A DNA stretch of 64,000 nucleotides from Bartonella tribocorum (GCF_002777915.1 NZ_NJGE01000001.1:188849-252848); one strand, 5' to 3'; counted from the first letter of the stretch, positions 38,763 to 48,664 are shown. Notes: generated by a model not told the origin, from the sequence alone. Numbers and translations are program-made.

Positions 38763-41297
38763 ATGATGGGATGTGAGAAAGCAGAAGCAATGAATGTAGA
38801 TTTTACTGAGAGTGAAATCTTATCTATCAAGTCTGTACAACTTGCAGCTGCTTTTAATCATAAAAATGATGCGATCTATGCTGCTGCTGAATTGCTTGTG
38901 AAGGTTGGTGCAGTTGACAAATGTTATCTGGCAAGCATGCTTGCACGTGAGGAAATAACGAATACTTGGCTTGGAAATGGTATAGCCATTCCTCATGGGT
39001 TGGTTGAAAATTGTGATTTAATTATCAAGGATGCTGTTGCTGTTATACAGGTTCCTGCTGGGGTTGAGTGGCAGGATGGAAAGAAAGCACACTTGGTTAT
39101 TGCCATTGCAGCCTGTCCAGATCGATATAGAGAAATTTGCAAAAAATTAACGTCTCTTTTAGTTGATAAAAAACAGCTTGAAGTACTAGCGACAACTACG
39201 GACAAACAGCAAATTGTTACAACTCTGTTTGGTCAAGATATAAAGAAAGAAAAAGCTTTTATTGGTGATCTTTCGGTGTGTCAAGAATGGACTTTAGATT
39301 ATCCGAGTGGTCTTCATGCACGACCAGCTTCTCTTTGGGTTGATTTTGCAAAAAAGATTCAAAATTCTATCAGAGTTCGCTATGGTCAATACGCCGTTGA
39401 AATGAAAAATTTGGTTGGTTTATTGCAATTAGGCGCAAAAAACGGTGATGTTCTGATTTTTTCTACAGATGCTGCAGAAGGAGAAAAACTTCTCAATGAT
39501 GCCATTTCTGTTGTAAAAAAAGTCAGTATTAGTGAAAAATGCGTAGTGAGAGCAATGGAGTCTCAAACAAAGGCTTTTCATGGTTGGTATCCACGCTCCA
39601 TGCAAAAAGGCATTTCTGGTGTTGGAGCAAGTTCAGGGTTAGCGTTTGGTAAGATTTTTGTTTTAAGGCAAAATAATATTTCCATAATAGACCAGCCAAT
39701 TGATTTTTCAGTTGGTGCAGCATGTCTTGAAAATGCTCTTACAAAAACAAAACATAAATTGGCATCGGTGATTTCCGATATTACAGTGCGTATGGGGGCA
39801 GATTCTGCGGCGATTTTTTCTGCGCAAATGGTCTTGCTTGAAGATGAGAATCTCATAGCTCAAGCTTGTCGTTTTATAGCAGAAGGTCACGGTGTTGCTT
39901 GGTCTTGGGATAGAGCGGTTCGACAGTTTTCAGATATGTTTTCTAAGGTGGATAATCCTTTGTTAGCAGCACGTGCTGTTAATTTAGTTGATGTTGGTCG
40001 TCGTGTTTTAGGTGAAATAAATCCATCCTATCGATCATTCTTTTTAAATGATATTCCAAGTGGTGTTATTCTGGTTACAAATGATCTTTCTCCTTCTGAT
40101 GTTGCACAACTTGATGGTACAAAAATAAAAGGATTAGCAACAGCATGGGGAGGTCCACTCTCTCATACAGCTATTTTGGCGCGTACTCTTGATATTCCGA
40201 TGGTTGTTGCTTTAGGTGATGATATTTTAGCGATACAGTCTGATGTTCAGGCTATTATTGATGGAGATAATGGGTTCATTTATCTTGATCCTACACTTGA
40301 AGATTTTGAGGATGCTCAAAGGCATATTGATACTGTTGCGCAAAAACGTGTCAGTGAGATAAGTACGTATAGATTACCAGTACAAACGACAGACGGTCAA
40401 AGAATTCGTATCATGGCTAATGTCAATTATGCAAATCAGGTTCCTGTTGCGCTAGATTTGGGGGCTGAAGGTGTCGGGCTCATGCGCACAGAGTTTTTAT
40501 TTTTGGAGAATCCCCATATTCCAGATGAAGAGGCTCAATTTGATATATATCGGGCAATGATTGCAGCCGTAGGGGATAAGCCATTAATTATTCGGGCGCT
40601 CGATATTGGTGGGGATAAACAAGTTACGCATTTACATGTATCTAAAGAAGATAATCCTTTTTTAGGTATTCGAGGAACGCGGCTTTTATTACGTCGGCGT
40701 GATCTTTTGATCCCTCAATTACGTGCTTTGTATCGAGCAGCAAAAGAGGGTGGAGATCTCTGGATTGTGTTTCCGATGGTGATGTCTGTTTCAGAGATTG
40801 TTACCATAAAAAAGATTGCAGAAGAAATCCGCAATGATACTGATGCACCAAAATTAAAACTTGGTATTATGATCGAAGTTCCAGCAGCGGCCATTATGGC
40901 AGATGTGTTGAGCGCACATGTTGATTTTTTCTCAATTGGAACCAACGACTTAACACAATATACAATGGCTGTTGATCGGCAAAATCCATACCTTGTATCT
41001 GAAGCCGATAGCCTTGATCCAGCAGTTTTGCGTATGATTTATCAGACTATTCAGGGAGCAGCACAACATAAGCGTTGGGTTAGTGTATGTGGTGGTGTGG
41101 CTGGAGATCCTTTTGGTGCTATGATTTTGACCGGATTGGGAATTAATGAGCTTTCTATGATATCTTGCGATATTGCTCCAGTAAAGGCGTGTTTGCAGAC
41201 TCATAGTTTTGAAGATATGAAAATTTTAGCACAAAAAGCACTACAATGTGAAACCGCACGAGCTGTACGCACTCTAAGCAAGGATATCCAGTGGTAA
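38763..41297 (+). CDS. Multiphosphoryl transfer protein: fused PTS EIIA(Fru-type)-HPr-Enzyme I
   Basis: Carries phosphate from PEP through Enzyme I and HPr to an EIIA domain. Three modules are visible in order. An EIIA-fructose/nitrogen-type domain (about residues 10-150) has its phospho-His in GNGIAIPHG. HPr (about 175-265) has its phospho-His in PSGLHARPA. Enzyme I (about 280-844) has the phospho-His in GGPLSHTAILAR, the PEP site around GIRGTRLLL, the signature DFFSIGTNDLTQYTMAVDR and the active Cys in VCGGVAGD. The frame is open from a TTG at 38733; ATG at 38763 is preferred (844 aa). No EIIB or EIIC gene lies in this window, so its acceptor may be regulatory. Confidence 0.9.
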   Translation: MMGCEKAEAMNVDFTESEILSIKSVQLAAAFNHKNDAIYAAAELLVKVGAVDKCYLASMLAREEITNTWLGNGIAIPHGLVENCDLIIKDAVAVIQVPAGVEWQDGKKAHLVIAIAACPDRYREICKKLTSLLVDKKQLEVLATTTDKQQIVTTLFGQDIKKEKAFIGDLSVCQEWTLDYPSGLHARPASLWVDFAKKIQNSIRVRYGQYAVEMKNLVGLLQLGAKNGDVLIFSTDAAEGEKLLNDAISVVKKVSISEKCVVRAMESQTKAFHGWYPRSMQKGISGVGASSGLAFGKIFVLRQNNISIIDQPIDFSVGAACLENALTKTKHKLASVISDITVRMGADSAAIFSAQMVLLEDENLIAQACRFIAEGHGVAWSWDRAVRQFSDMFSKVDNPLLAARAVNLVDVGRRVLGEINPSYRSFFLNDIPSGVILVTNDLSPSDVAQLDGTKIKGLATAWGGPLSHTAILARTLDIPMVVALGDDILAIQSDVQAIIDGDNGFIYLDPTLEDFEDAQRHIDTVAQKRVSEISTYRLPVQTTDGQRIRIMANVNYANQVPVALDLGAEGVGLMRTEFLFLENPHIPDEEAQFDIYRAMIAAVGDKPLIIRALDIGGDKQVTHLHVSKEDNPFLGIRGTRLLLRRRDLLIPQLRALYRAAKEGGDLWIVFPMVMSVSEIVTIKKIAEEIRNDTDAPKLKLGIMIEVPAAAIMADVLSAHVDFFSIGTNDLTQYTMAVDRQNPYLVSEADSLDPAVLRMIYQTIQGAAQHKRWVSVCGGVAGDPFGAMILTGLGINELSMISCDIAPVKACLQTHSFEDMKILAQKALQCETARAVRTLSKDIQW

Positions 41298-41900
41298 AGA
41301 ACGTAAGAACTTGCTCATTGTGCAAAGTCTTAGATCTTTAGTATTATGAACTAGAGCAGATTATAGGCAACATAAAAGTAACAAACAGGTGGATCGCATC
41401 TCAAGAGGGCAATTTTAAATCAAATTTGTTGTGGTTAAGAATCCTCATTTTGGGGGGAGGGAAAAAGGTTAAAACTGATTTTTATTGAAACAAAATTTAT
41501 TATCTCAATGAAACAATTTTGATATTAGAAATATAAGAAATTCACATCGTTGTTATTCTATTTATTATTGGGACAATTAATCTTGATAGGTGAGAGATGT
41601 TTAATAACTTTATTGTGAAGGAAACATAGATCATATGCCAATTTTAAAAGCAGCATTTCTTGCATAAAGCAGAAGATGCGTAAGTAATCATGAAAGTTTA
41701 TGGTTTGGGATAAGCTTTTTATTCCCATGCTTGCATTGTGTATAACTATCCACGGAAAAAGTTTTTTCTTAAAAAGAAAGGATGTGCTTGTTATTCAACA
41801 GGTGTCAGCTTTTATTTTAATAAATAAATTTGTTTTTGAATTTTGAATGTATAATTTAAGCTTGCACGTTATTTCTTTCTGGGTATAGTGCGAGACTTCT
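41298..41900. other. 600-base spacer before tRNA-Ser(GGA)
   Basis: No gene recognised; AT-rich with short frames only. Confidence 0.45.
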
Positions 41901-41990
41901 GGAGAGGTGGCCGAGTGGTTGAAGGCGCACGCCTGGAACGCGTGTATATGGGAAACCATATCGAGGGTTCGAATCCCTCTCTCTCCGCCA
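41901..41990 (+). tRNA. tRNA-Ser (anticodon GGA)
   Basis: Class II tRNA: acceptor GGAGAGG, D-arm GCCGAGTGG, anticodon stem CACGC/GCGTG with loop CTGGAAC (anticodon GGA), long variable arm, T-arm GTTCGAAT, and encoded CCA at 41988-41990. It borders the accessory segment to its right and is a plausible integration site. Confidence 0.96.
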
Positions 41991-42165
41991 TTTATCATAA
42001 AATTAATGAGTGATATAAAAGTTAGGGAATTTAAAGCTCTTTAATTTTGTTAATTTATTTTTTTATTTATCTTGTAACCCTAAATGAATTTTCATTATCT
42101 TGATGGCAAGATCTTATAAATTCAATATTCTTTGGCTTTTTTGTTATTTTCAATTGATGTTTTCT

Positions 42166-43371
42166 CTATAAGAAATTGCTACGAATTATCCTCTCCAAAG
42201 TCGATAATTCATCATCACTCTCGCCCCAAATTGCTATAATGGCTGGACAGGTGTTTAAATCGATGGTTAGGGGGAGAGGCTCATTTTCTTTAAAAAAGAG
42301 CATAAAATGAACAACATTTTCCCAAGAATGAAGCTTTTGTTGCCATAGATTAACGTCTTTTATGATATGATCGTTAACTTTGTTGATAAGAAAGATAATA
42401 CGCCCTTTTTTCTTAAAGCGACTTGGTGTTTGTGAAAACACTCCCGCAATAAGGTTAATGGAGCTTTCAAGTAAATCATTTTCATAGCAATGTGCAAACA
42501 AAGTGGGCGCAATTCCTCCGTGCAGGCGGGCTCCTACTTCGATCATTACTGGACCACGAGCGGTTTGCATGATTTCCATATGTGCAGGTCCATATTCAAT
42601 TCCCACTGCGCGAATGCACTGTTTTGCATAGGAGATAAGAGCGGCATAAAGAGGATCTTGAGCATCAAGCACATCAAGCGATTCATAAACAAAGGCACTT
42701 CCATTATGAATACCCTTTTTATATCGCGATAAAGCGCATATCTTTATAGCTTCTTCCTTTACAATGGCATCTACGATGTATTCTTCTCCTTCCAATCGTT
42801 CTTGGAGCAAATAAGCCTCGTTAGGTGTGCCAAAAATATTTTTTTGCGTCCAGTCGATTTCAGAAATCCACGCCGCCACTTCTTCCCGGTTAGAGAAAAA
42901 CAAAACTCCATCGCTTCCTGCAGAATCGTTTGGCTTTACCACATAGCCACTGAGGCTTTCAAAATCATCGAGAGCACAATCACCTTTTGTAAGAATTTTT
43001 GATCGAATATAGGATAAACCATTTTCACAAAGGCGCTTTTGCATTGCTGCCTTTTTTCGCCGCCAATCAGTGGTCAAGGGGTTATTTCCGGCACAATCGT
43101 AATAAGCAGCCAATTGTTCTGCACAATAAATACCTATTTCGGAGCCTGCCACCACGGCTTTTATCGCACCGACAGGAAAGCGCTGTTTTATTTCATCGAC
43201 ACTATGAAGTTTCGCTTCTACCATGCCCTCACCTTGATAAGAGAGCATAAAGCGTGAAAAAGGAGCTGGTTGAGAGACAACGCCATAACAAGCATAGCCT
43301 AATTTTTGTAAAGCAGGACTATAAAGAGCACCCGTGGAGAAAGGATCGACAATAAGAATGGATTTACTCAT
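42166..43371 (-). CDS. ATP-grasp ligase, probable amino-acid/peptide ligase
   Basis: ATP-grasp enzymes join a carboxylate to an amine or similar nucleophile through an acyl-phosphate. The 401-aa protein has an N-terminal pre-ATP-grasp fold (ILIVDPFSTGALY), a central ATP-binding region with YVVKPNDSAGSDGV (nucleotide-binding Lys and glycine loop) and LLQERLEGEEYIVD. The metal site is in EIMQTARGPVMIEVGARLHGG. The pattern is closest to the L-amino-acid ligase/dapdiamide-synthetase group rather than purine or biotin enzymes. Its start overlaps the stop of the MFS gene by four bases, so ligation and export look coupled. The substrates are unknown. Confidence 0.78.
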   Translation of the reverse strand: MSKSILIVDPFSTGALYSPALQKLGYACYGVVSQPAPFSRFMLSYQGEGMVEAKLHSVDEIKQRFPVGAIKAVVAGSEIGIYCAEQLAAYYDCAGNNPLTTDWRRKKAAMQKRLCENGLSYIRSKILTKGDCALDDFESLSGYVVKPNDSAGSDGVLFFSNREEVAAWISEIDWTQKNIFGTPNEAYLLQERLEGEEYIVDAIVKEEAIKICALSRYKKGIHNGSAFVYESLDVLDAQDPLYAALISYAKQCIRAVGIEYGPAHMEIMQTARGPVMIEVGARLHGGIAPTLFAHCYENDLLESSINLIAGVFSQTPSRFKKKGRIIFLINKVNDHIIKDVNLWQQKLHSWENVVHFMLFFKENEPLPLTIDLNTCPAIIAIWGESDDELSTLERIIRSNFL

Positions 43372-44582
43372 ACTTTGGCCCGCTGTGATGAAAGGAAAAA
43401 AACATAAATAAAAATTATCAGCCCTATAAGGGGGAGAAGGTAAATGGCTGCTTGAGGTCCCATAAGGGCAGAGCTTGTAAGAAGACCAAGGATAACATAA
43501 CCTGCCGATTGGGAGAGAGTATAAAGCATGCCACTATAGCTTCCCACCAGCTCTGCTTGAATTTCTGTTTGGGTTGCTTCAATCATATGTTTGCGGGCGT
43601 TAATCCGCATGGTATTCATTGAAAAGCCAATAAAAAAGCAAAAAATCACAGCCAAATAAGGTGATTGTGTGGTGCTAAAAATAAGATCGGCTAAACCCAA
43701 TATAAGAGCTGGAAGGATGAACTCGAAACGCGGGATCTTGATAAAAGCAGCTAAAAAAGCCCCCACGCCTGCAACTGCGCTGCACAACCCATAATATTCA
43801 GAGCCAAAATTTTTCACACTCTGAAAAAGGATAGTTGCCAGTGTATTATAAGCGCAAATGTGAAAACCAATAAGGCCTATGCAGACGCATAAAAGTTTAA
43901 GCTCTAGGGAAAGCCTATCTGCCTGTTGTATAAGTATTGGCTCCTTATCGGTGACAGGCGGCAAGTCGTTTGTAGTGCTATCGGCATGATATTCATCGCG
44001 AAAGATGACGTATCCGGCCACAAGGCTTACGATAATGTCAAACACACAAATCGCTGCAATCAAACCATTATAGCCGACTTCAGCTGCTACCCCTCGAGGG
44101 CTGGTTGCTTCTAAGAGATAACCGCTCAATGCTGCCCCCAAAAAGGCGCCAATCTGCACCACTGTTTGCATAATGCGGGAAGCCTTTTGAGCACTAATAT
44201 AGCCACTAAGCGCGAGTTTAGTATTATAAGTCTCCAGCGTACTTAAGGTGATCAAAGAGAGATAACCAATAGAGATAGAGACCACAATAAAACCAAAACG
44301 GGAGTCGACATAATGAAAAAGAGCAATCAATAAAAGGAGGCTATAGATGATGAGCCGTCTTGTGTATAAATCGACCAATCGCAACGATGCTTTAATGTGC
44401 ACAAAACCACTTTTTTTCAAAATATAGGGTGTAAGGGTTCCCAAAGCCATGGTTATGCCTAGAAAAACCGATGAGGATGTTATGCGATAAGCATTCCAAA
44501 GGTTACTTAAGAAGAGCACCATATCAGAAAGATAGAGCAGGACAACCAGTCCATAAAACCGAAACATCAGTTGTTTGCGCAC
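43368..44582 (-). CDS. MFS transporter coupled to the ATP-grasp ligase
   Basis: A 404-aa integral membrane protein with about 12 hydrophobic segments and the layout of a major-facilitator exporter. The start is a GTG at 44582 preceded at good spacing by a strong GGGGGGAG ribosome site. It lies directly upstream of and overlapping the ATP-grasp gene; similar ligase-plus-MFS pairs export small peptides such as bacilysin, so export of the ligase product is the natural inference. The segment looks somewhat richer in GC than its surroundings by eye. Confidence 0.8.
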   Translation of the reverse strand: MRKQLMFRFYGLVVLLYLSDMVLFLSNLWNAYRITSSSVFLGITMALGTLTPYILKKSGFVHIKASLRLVDLYTRRLIIYSLLLLIALFHYVDSRFGFIVVSISIGYLSLITLSTLETYNTKLALSGYISAQKASRIMQTVVQIGAFLGAALSGYLLEATSPRGVAAEVGYNGLIAAICVFDIIVSLVAGYVIFRDEYHADSTTNDLPPVTDKEPILIQQADRLSLELKLLCVCIGLIGFHICAYNTLATILFQSVKNFGSEYYGLCSAVAGVGAFLAAFIKIPRFEFILPALILGLADLIFSTTQSPYLAVIFCFFIGFSMNTMRINARKHMIEATQTEIQAELVGSYSGMLYTLSQSAGYVILGLLTSSALMGPQAAIYLLPLIGLIIFIYVFFLSSQRAKV

Positions 44583-44843
44583 ATCACTCCCCCCTCATGT
44601 CCGCATCTTTAAATCGACACCTTTTAAAATATGCAGTATTGTAATCGGCGTATATTCTTACAAATACTTAGTACATCTATTACTAGATAGGTCAAGTTTT
44701 TTCGATAGGGGTATGATATAAATTTGAACGCTGACATTTACTGTAATGATAGCCTATTTTCATGAAATTGAGTAGCGGGAGGAGCTTGTGTTTTAGCTGC
44801 GTTTTTTATGCAACATCTTGCCGATAAAGAGTTACTTTACTAG
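44583..44843. promoter_or_regulatory. Upstream region of the MFS/ATP-grasp operon
   Basis: A 260-base spacer between the MFS start (minus) and the decayed ORF. It must hold the operon promoter, but no clear -35/-10 pair stands out. Confidence 0.3.
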
Positions 44844-45126
44844 ATGATGAGCACAGGTATGCTTGAGAGCCATATTGGGTATTTTTACGAGTGTCTCTGT
44901 TTAATTCAAGGTTGTGGGGTTTTTATTGATCATTGCTGGGATAAGCTTGGGTTTTAGGATGGCAATGACCCTTATTATCGGACAGAAATTATTTATGATC
45001 TCAAATTAAGGTGTACTAGTACAGCTTTAAGGGATTTTTTATACAATCAATTTGGGAGGGAGGACTTTATTTATTGGGGGTATTATAATGCGTTGAAAGG
45101 TAACGGGGATAGCCATAGATGTAAGA
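44844..45126 (+). pseudogene. Decayed ORF of unknown identity, one internal stop
   Basis: From the ATG pair at 44844/44847 the frame reads coherently (MSTGMLESHIGYFYECLCL...), meets a single TAG at 44955-44957, then continues with protein-like composition (YYRTEIIYDLKLR, LRDFLYNQFGREDFIYWGYY) until it runs into the 3' end of the oppositely oriented methyltransferase. No family recognised. It could be a gene killed by one nonsense change, or chance. Confidence 0.35.
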
Positions 45127-45903
45127 TTATTTCATATAGATGTAGAGTTCACTTCGATACAAAAGTTCCAAATTTCCTTGCACTTCATATCGTTTTATGA
45201 GTGTAACCAATTGCTGCAAATATTCTTCTCCATGGCTGGCAATGGCACGTTGCGCTTGCGTTGAAGAGCGGCTCATGCCGATAAAAGCTTCGGATGGGAT
45301 TGTCATCGTCCAATTATGTGTATGTAAAGCAACCTTTTCAGGATTTACTTCAAGACCATCACGCATCTCTTGTAAAAAATCAAAATTGCGATAATAACGG
45401 GAATAGTTAGGACTCATTTCCTCTAATAATGATTCATAAGCGGCTAGAAATTGACTATTTTGAAAATCACGATTGTTTTGAATGACAGCCATGACACCAC
45501 CGGCGCGAAGTTGACTTGAGACATTGCGAAGCAACACAGGGCGATCCATCCACTGAAACGCTTGTGCTGCAACAACAAGATCAACCTTGCCGATTTGGGG
45601 CAAGAGGCTTTCGGCTTTGCCGTGATACCACTGCACAAAAGGAAATTTGCTTTGTCCCTGTTTAATCATATCTGCTGATACATCAATAGCATGATAGTGG
45701 TGTTCATTTCCTAGAAGCTTGACAATTCCCTCTAATACAATGCCTGTTCCTGCTCCCACATCCACGATAGACAAATGCTTTTTGTCTTTAAAAGGAAGCA
45801 GCATAGTTTCAAATAAAGTGAGGGGATAGCGTGGACGATAGCGATCATAATCATCAGCCAATCCATCAAACTTCTCACTTTGTGGTTGAATGGTTTGTAA
45901 CAT
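45127..45903 (-). CDS. Class I SAM-dependent methyltransferase
   Basis: The 258-aa protein has the SAM-binding motif I LSIVDVGAGTGIVLEGIVKLL, abbreviated VDVGAGTG, at about residues 45-60; motif II HYHAIDVSADMI and a later LVVAAQAFQWMD fit the methyltransferase type 11 (UbiE/Tam-like) group. The N-terminal YDRYRPRYPLTLFE is typical of small-molecule methyltransferases in this group. The substrate is unknown. It sits between the ligase/exporter pair and another MFS gene, so it may modify the same product. Confidence 0.82.
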   Translation of the reverse strand: MLQTIQPQSEKFDGLADDYDRYRPRYPLTLFETMLLPFKDKKHLSIVDVGAGTGIVLEGIVKLLGNEHHYHAIDVSADMIKQGQSKFPFVQWYHGKAESLLPQIGKVDLVVAAQAFQWMDRPVLLRNVSSQLRAGGVMAVIQNNRDFQNSQFLAAYESLLEEMSPNYSRYYRNFDFLQEMRDGLEVNPEKVALHTHNWTMTIPSEAFIGMSRSSTQAQRAIASHGEEYLQQLVTLIKRYEVQGNLELLYRSELYIYMK

Positions 45904-46409
45904 ATGGTGTGGTTCCCCTCATGAATTGCACTGTGCATAAAGAAGCTCTCCTTGGTCCATTATGTCAAGTATAAATTTTAAAAGAAAATTAAATGAGAGT
46001 TGCTCTTTGACAGGCTCTAAAAGGTTGATATTTTCCTCTGCCTCAAATAATGTATTTCGAAAGTCAATTGTTTTTTGCATAATCAGTTGGAAATAGTATA
46101 TATTCTTCTAAAAATCTGTTTCACTTCTGGTTTTGGTGCGATTAGCACTGAATGCCTTTTATGAGCATCAAATTTATAACCTGCTTGTAGGAAAAACCAA
46201 TCTCAAATACTCTATCGTAAAAATGAGATCGCCTATTCGCTTTGTGGCTGTTACAGTCAAAATAATTGATTTCAACGCAACTGTTTTACGTCTTAATTAC
46301 GCTCTAACAAAATGAGGAGTCTTGTTTTTTTTAATTTAGTACACTGAGATAAGAGCTAAATATATATTTTAAATGTGATTATACGGACGTGTGTATGAGG
46401 GAATGATTT
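45904..46409. other. 500-base spacer between divergent methyltransferase and MFS genes
   Basis: Holds the promoters of both divergent genes. A 60-codon frame at 46133-46315 is not convincing. No inverted repeat stands out. Confidence 0.4.
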
Positions 46410-47621
46410 ATGTTTTTTGCAAATTTGAAAGAGCGTGCTTCTCTATTTGAGAATAAAACTTTCCTCTATTTTACCTTGAGTGGTTTATTTGCGACATTTG
46501 GAAATGGGCTCAATTATATTGCATTATCATGGCTTGCCTACCATCAGACGAATTCAATCCGTGGTGTAGCATTGATGATGCTTTTTCTTTGGGCGCCTAG
46601 TATTATTTTTGCGCCTGTTTTTGGCATATTGGCAGATAAATATAATCGTAAAATGCAGATTATTATTTCAAATCTTGTGAGAGGCTTGGTAATTGTGGGC
46701 TGGGTAATACTTGGGTATTGGGGCATAGAAATTGATTTGATGTTCTTATCTGCTCTTTTGGGTGTTTTTATCTCTTTTTATATGCCATCAGCTATTCCTT
46801 TAATTCAAAGTATTGTTCCTAAAAAACAGCTCGTCAATGCAAATGCGACCATCGATATGGTTTATGAACTTGGTACGATCATAGGGATGGGATTGAGTGG
46901 ATTTATACTCGCCTATGCAGGAACAAAAGGAACACTTCTGATAGGCGGCGTATTTTTTATTCTTGCTGGTTTGTTTAACTTTGCAATGAAAGTACCTAAA
47001 CCCCGTAGATCTAAAAGTCAAAGTAAACAAAACTGGTGGGAAGATTATACAGCGTCTCTCCGTTATTTTAAGCAGAATCCGGTTCTTTTTATGCCTTATA
47101 TAAGCCAGATGATTATTATGACGCTGTTAATGACTATCCCTGTTATTCTGGTGCCTTATACACAAGAAGTTTTAAACACGGATAGCAGGACTTTTGCAAT
47201 ATTTGAGGTACTTTATTCTATGGGTGTATTGACAGGTGCGTTTTTTTCGCCCCTTCTCTGTAAGGTTTTATCCATAAGGAAAACATTGGCACTTTTATTA
47301 GCTTTTATGGCTATTGGGCTTATCATTCTGTCTGTGAATACACACATTTTTGTTGTTTTTCCTGTTTACTTTATGATCGGATTTGGACTTTCGAGTTGGG
47401 CTCTTTCGATTTCTTTATCGCAACTTTCTTGTGATCCCCAATATCAAGGAAGATTGCAGGCCAGTTTTAATGGTCTGTCTGGATGTTTTATCCTCGGAGT
47501 TTATCTCATTATGGCAAGCGATAGCAGTAGCATATCACCTCAATCGATATATTTTATTCAAAGTATTGTTGCCCTTTTTGGAATGCTCATCGCGCTGTTT
47601 TATAAACATGAAAAACGATAA
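46410..47621 (+). CDS. MFS transporter, probable efflux
   Basis: A 403-aa membrane protein with about 12 spans. The loop between spans 2 and 3 carries ILADKYNRKMQII, matching MFS motif A, and the overall pattern is that of the drug/siderophore exporter branch (EntS/MdfA-like). The ATG at 46410 follows a GAGGGAATG-like ribosome site. It is divergent from the methyltransferase. The substrate is unknown. Confidence 0.85.
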   Translation: MFFANLKERASLFENKTFLYFTLSGLFATFGNGLNYIALSWLAYHQTNSIRGVALMMLFLWAPSIIFAPVFGILADKYNRKMQIIISNLVRGLVIVGWVILGYWGIEIDLMFLSALLGVFISFYMPSAIPLIQSIVPKKQLVNANATIDMVYELGTIIGMGLSGFILAYAGTKGTLLIGGVFFILAGLFNFAMKVPKPRRSKSQSKQNWWEDYTASLRYFKQNPVLFMPYISQMIIMTLLMTIPVILVPYTQEVLNTDSRTFAIFEVLYSMGVLTGAFFSPLLCKVLSIRKTLALLLAFMAIGLIILSVNTHIFVVFPVYFMIGFGLSSWALSISLSQLSCDPQYQGRLQASFNGLSGCFILGVYLIMASDSSSISPQSIYFIQSIVALFGMLIALFYKHEKR

Positions 47622-47939
47622 ATTGCACTGAAGTATAGTAAGACTATACGCTATTTTTAAACATTTACAACGCCACATATTTCATATTTTGCTTTTAAAG
47701 GGGTGGTGAGAAAATGTGAAAGTTTTGGTGCTTGTAATGAAGAAAGCATAAATTTATGGATGCTATAAAATACTCTTTATTTTTTGATGATGAACAAAGA
47801 GGATTAATGCGTTTCTTTAATTCATCAGACTTTTGTAAAGAGGCAAAGACGCAACACTTTAAAGCTTCTTAAAAGTTTTTTGGTTTGACCACAGTAGAAA
47901 GTAAAGCGCTTTCTTATCATACGGGAAAAGCGTGTTGCG
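47622..47939. other. Spacer of about 320 bases, possible gene remnant
   Basis: A short frame (MDAIKYSLFFDDEQRGLMRFF..., about 47757-47870) ends at a stop and then reads on in the same sense; too short to identify. It may be a remnant. Confidence 0.3.
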
Positions 47940-48209
47940 TTATTTTTGTTTTTCAAAATCCATACGAAAAATTGCATTGATTTCATCCTCATTGGAATCA
48001 GCATTTCTGCGACGATGTAGGGTTTGCACGATCTCTTTTTTTAAAAGCGCATCTGTTTCACTTAAACGGTAAATGCTGAGTTCCAATTCAAGAGATAAAG
48101 CTAAATCTACACACAATTTAAGCTCTTCTCCAATATCGAAACCACGTTGATAGTCGTCATAAAGACCAACCAGTGTATCGGATAATTCCTTATCGGATAA
48201 AGAGGTCAT
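47940..48209 (-). CDS. Small acidic protein of unknown function
   Basis: An 89-aa frame starting MTSLSDKELSDTL. A strong GGAGGAG ribosome site lies 7-8 bases before the ATG at 48209, which makes a real gene likely and rules against the upstream GTG at 48224 that overlaps the site. The protein is acidic, predicted helical, and has no membrane span or motif that I recognise. It lies between the second MFS gene and the HTH regulator in the accessory segment. Confidence 0.6.
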   Translation of the reverse strand: MTSLSDKELSDTLVGLYDDYQRGFDIGEELKLCVDLALSLELELSIYRLSETDALLKKEIVQTLHRRRNADSNEDEINAIFRMDFEKQK

Positions 48210-48421
48210 GCTGAACTCCTCCACGTTGCGGTTTTCTGTGCAGCTTTGGTCTGTTTAAGGATCATTCCACTATCATCACTCGGAACTGCCATGTATACGA
48301 ACCTCATGGTTTTGTCAATTTTCTGCAAAATACGCGCTTTTAAATCAATGCCTATTAAAAACTTTATCACTCCAAGATTTTGAGGCGCCCAATTGTAAAT
48401 ATGGACGGCAATGTGTTTGCT

Positions 48422-48664
48422 CTAGAACTTATAGCATTTAAAATACATTGCCAAAAGGCTTTTAATTTGCATAGAGGGGGAATAATTTGACGATAAACCA
48501 AACACTCTAAAACCTCTATTGCTAACCACAGCTAAATCAGTGCCATTAAAATCTACAATAAGCAAGCATGGTTTGTAAACGCTCCGCTTCTTAAGAATGT
48601 GTGATAATCTCATTTTTTGTAGAAGTGCAATTATTTTGCCTATTTTATATCGATTTTTAGACAT
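48422..48664 (-). CDS. Small basic hypothetical protein
   Basis: An 80-aa frame (MSKNRYKIGKIIALLQ...) with an AAAGG site about 8 bases before the ATG at 48664. It is rich in Lys and Arg, with LLIVDFNGTDLAVVSNRG in the middle. No family recognised, and the codon pattern is not convincing. May be a remnant or not a gene. Confidence 0.25.
   Translation of the reverse strand: MSKNRYKIGKIIALLQKMRLSHILKKRSVYKPCLLIVDFNGTDLAVVSNRGFRVFGLSSNYSPSMQIKSLLAMYFKCYKF

Noticed and set aside
46133..46315. 60-codon frame between methyltransferase and MFS gene
   Set aside because: No family features; sits in a divergent promoter spacer.
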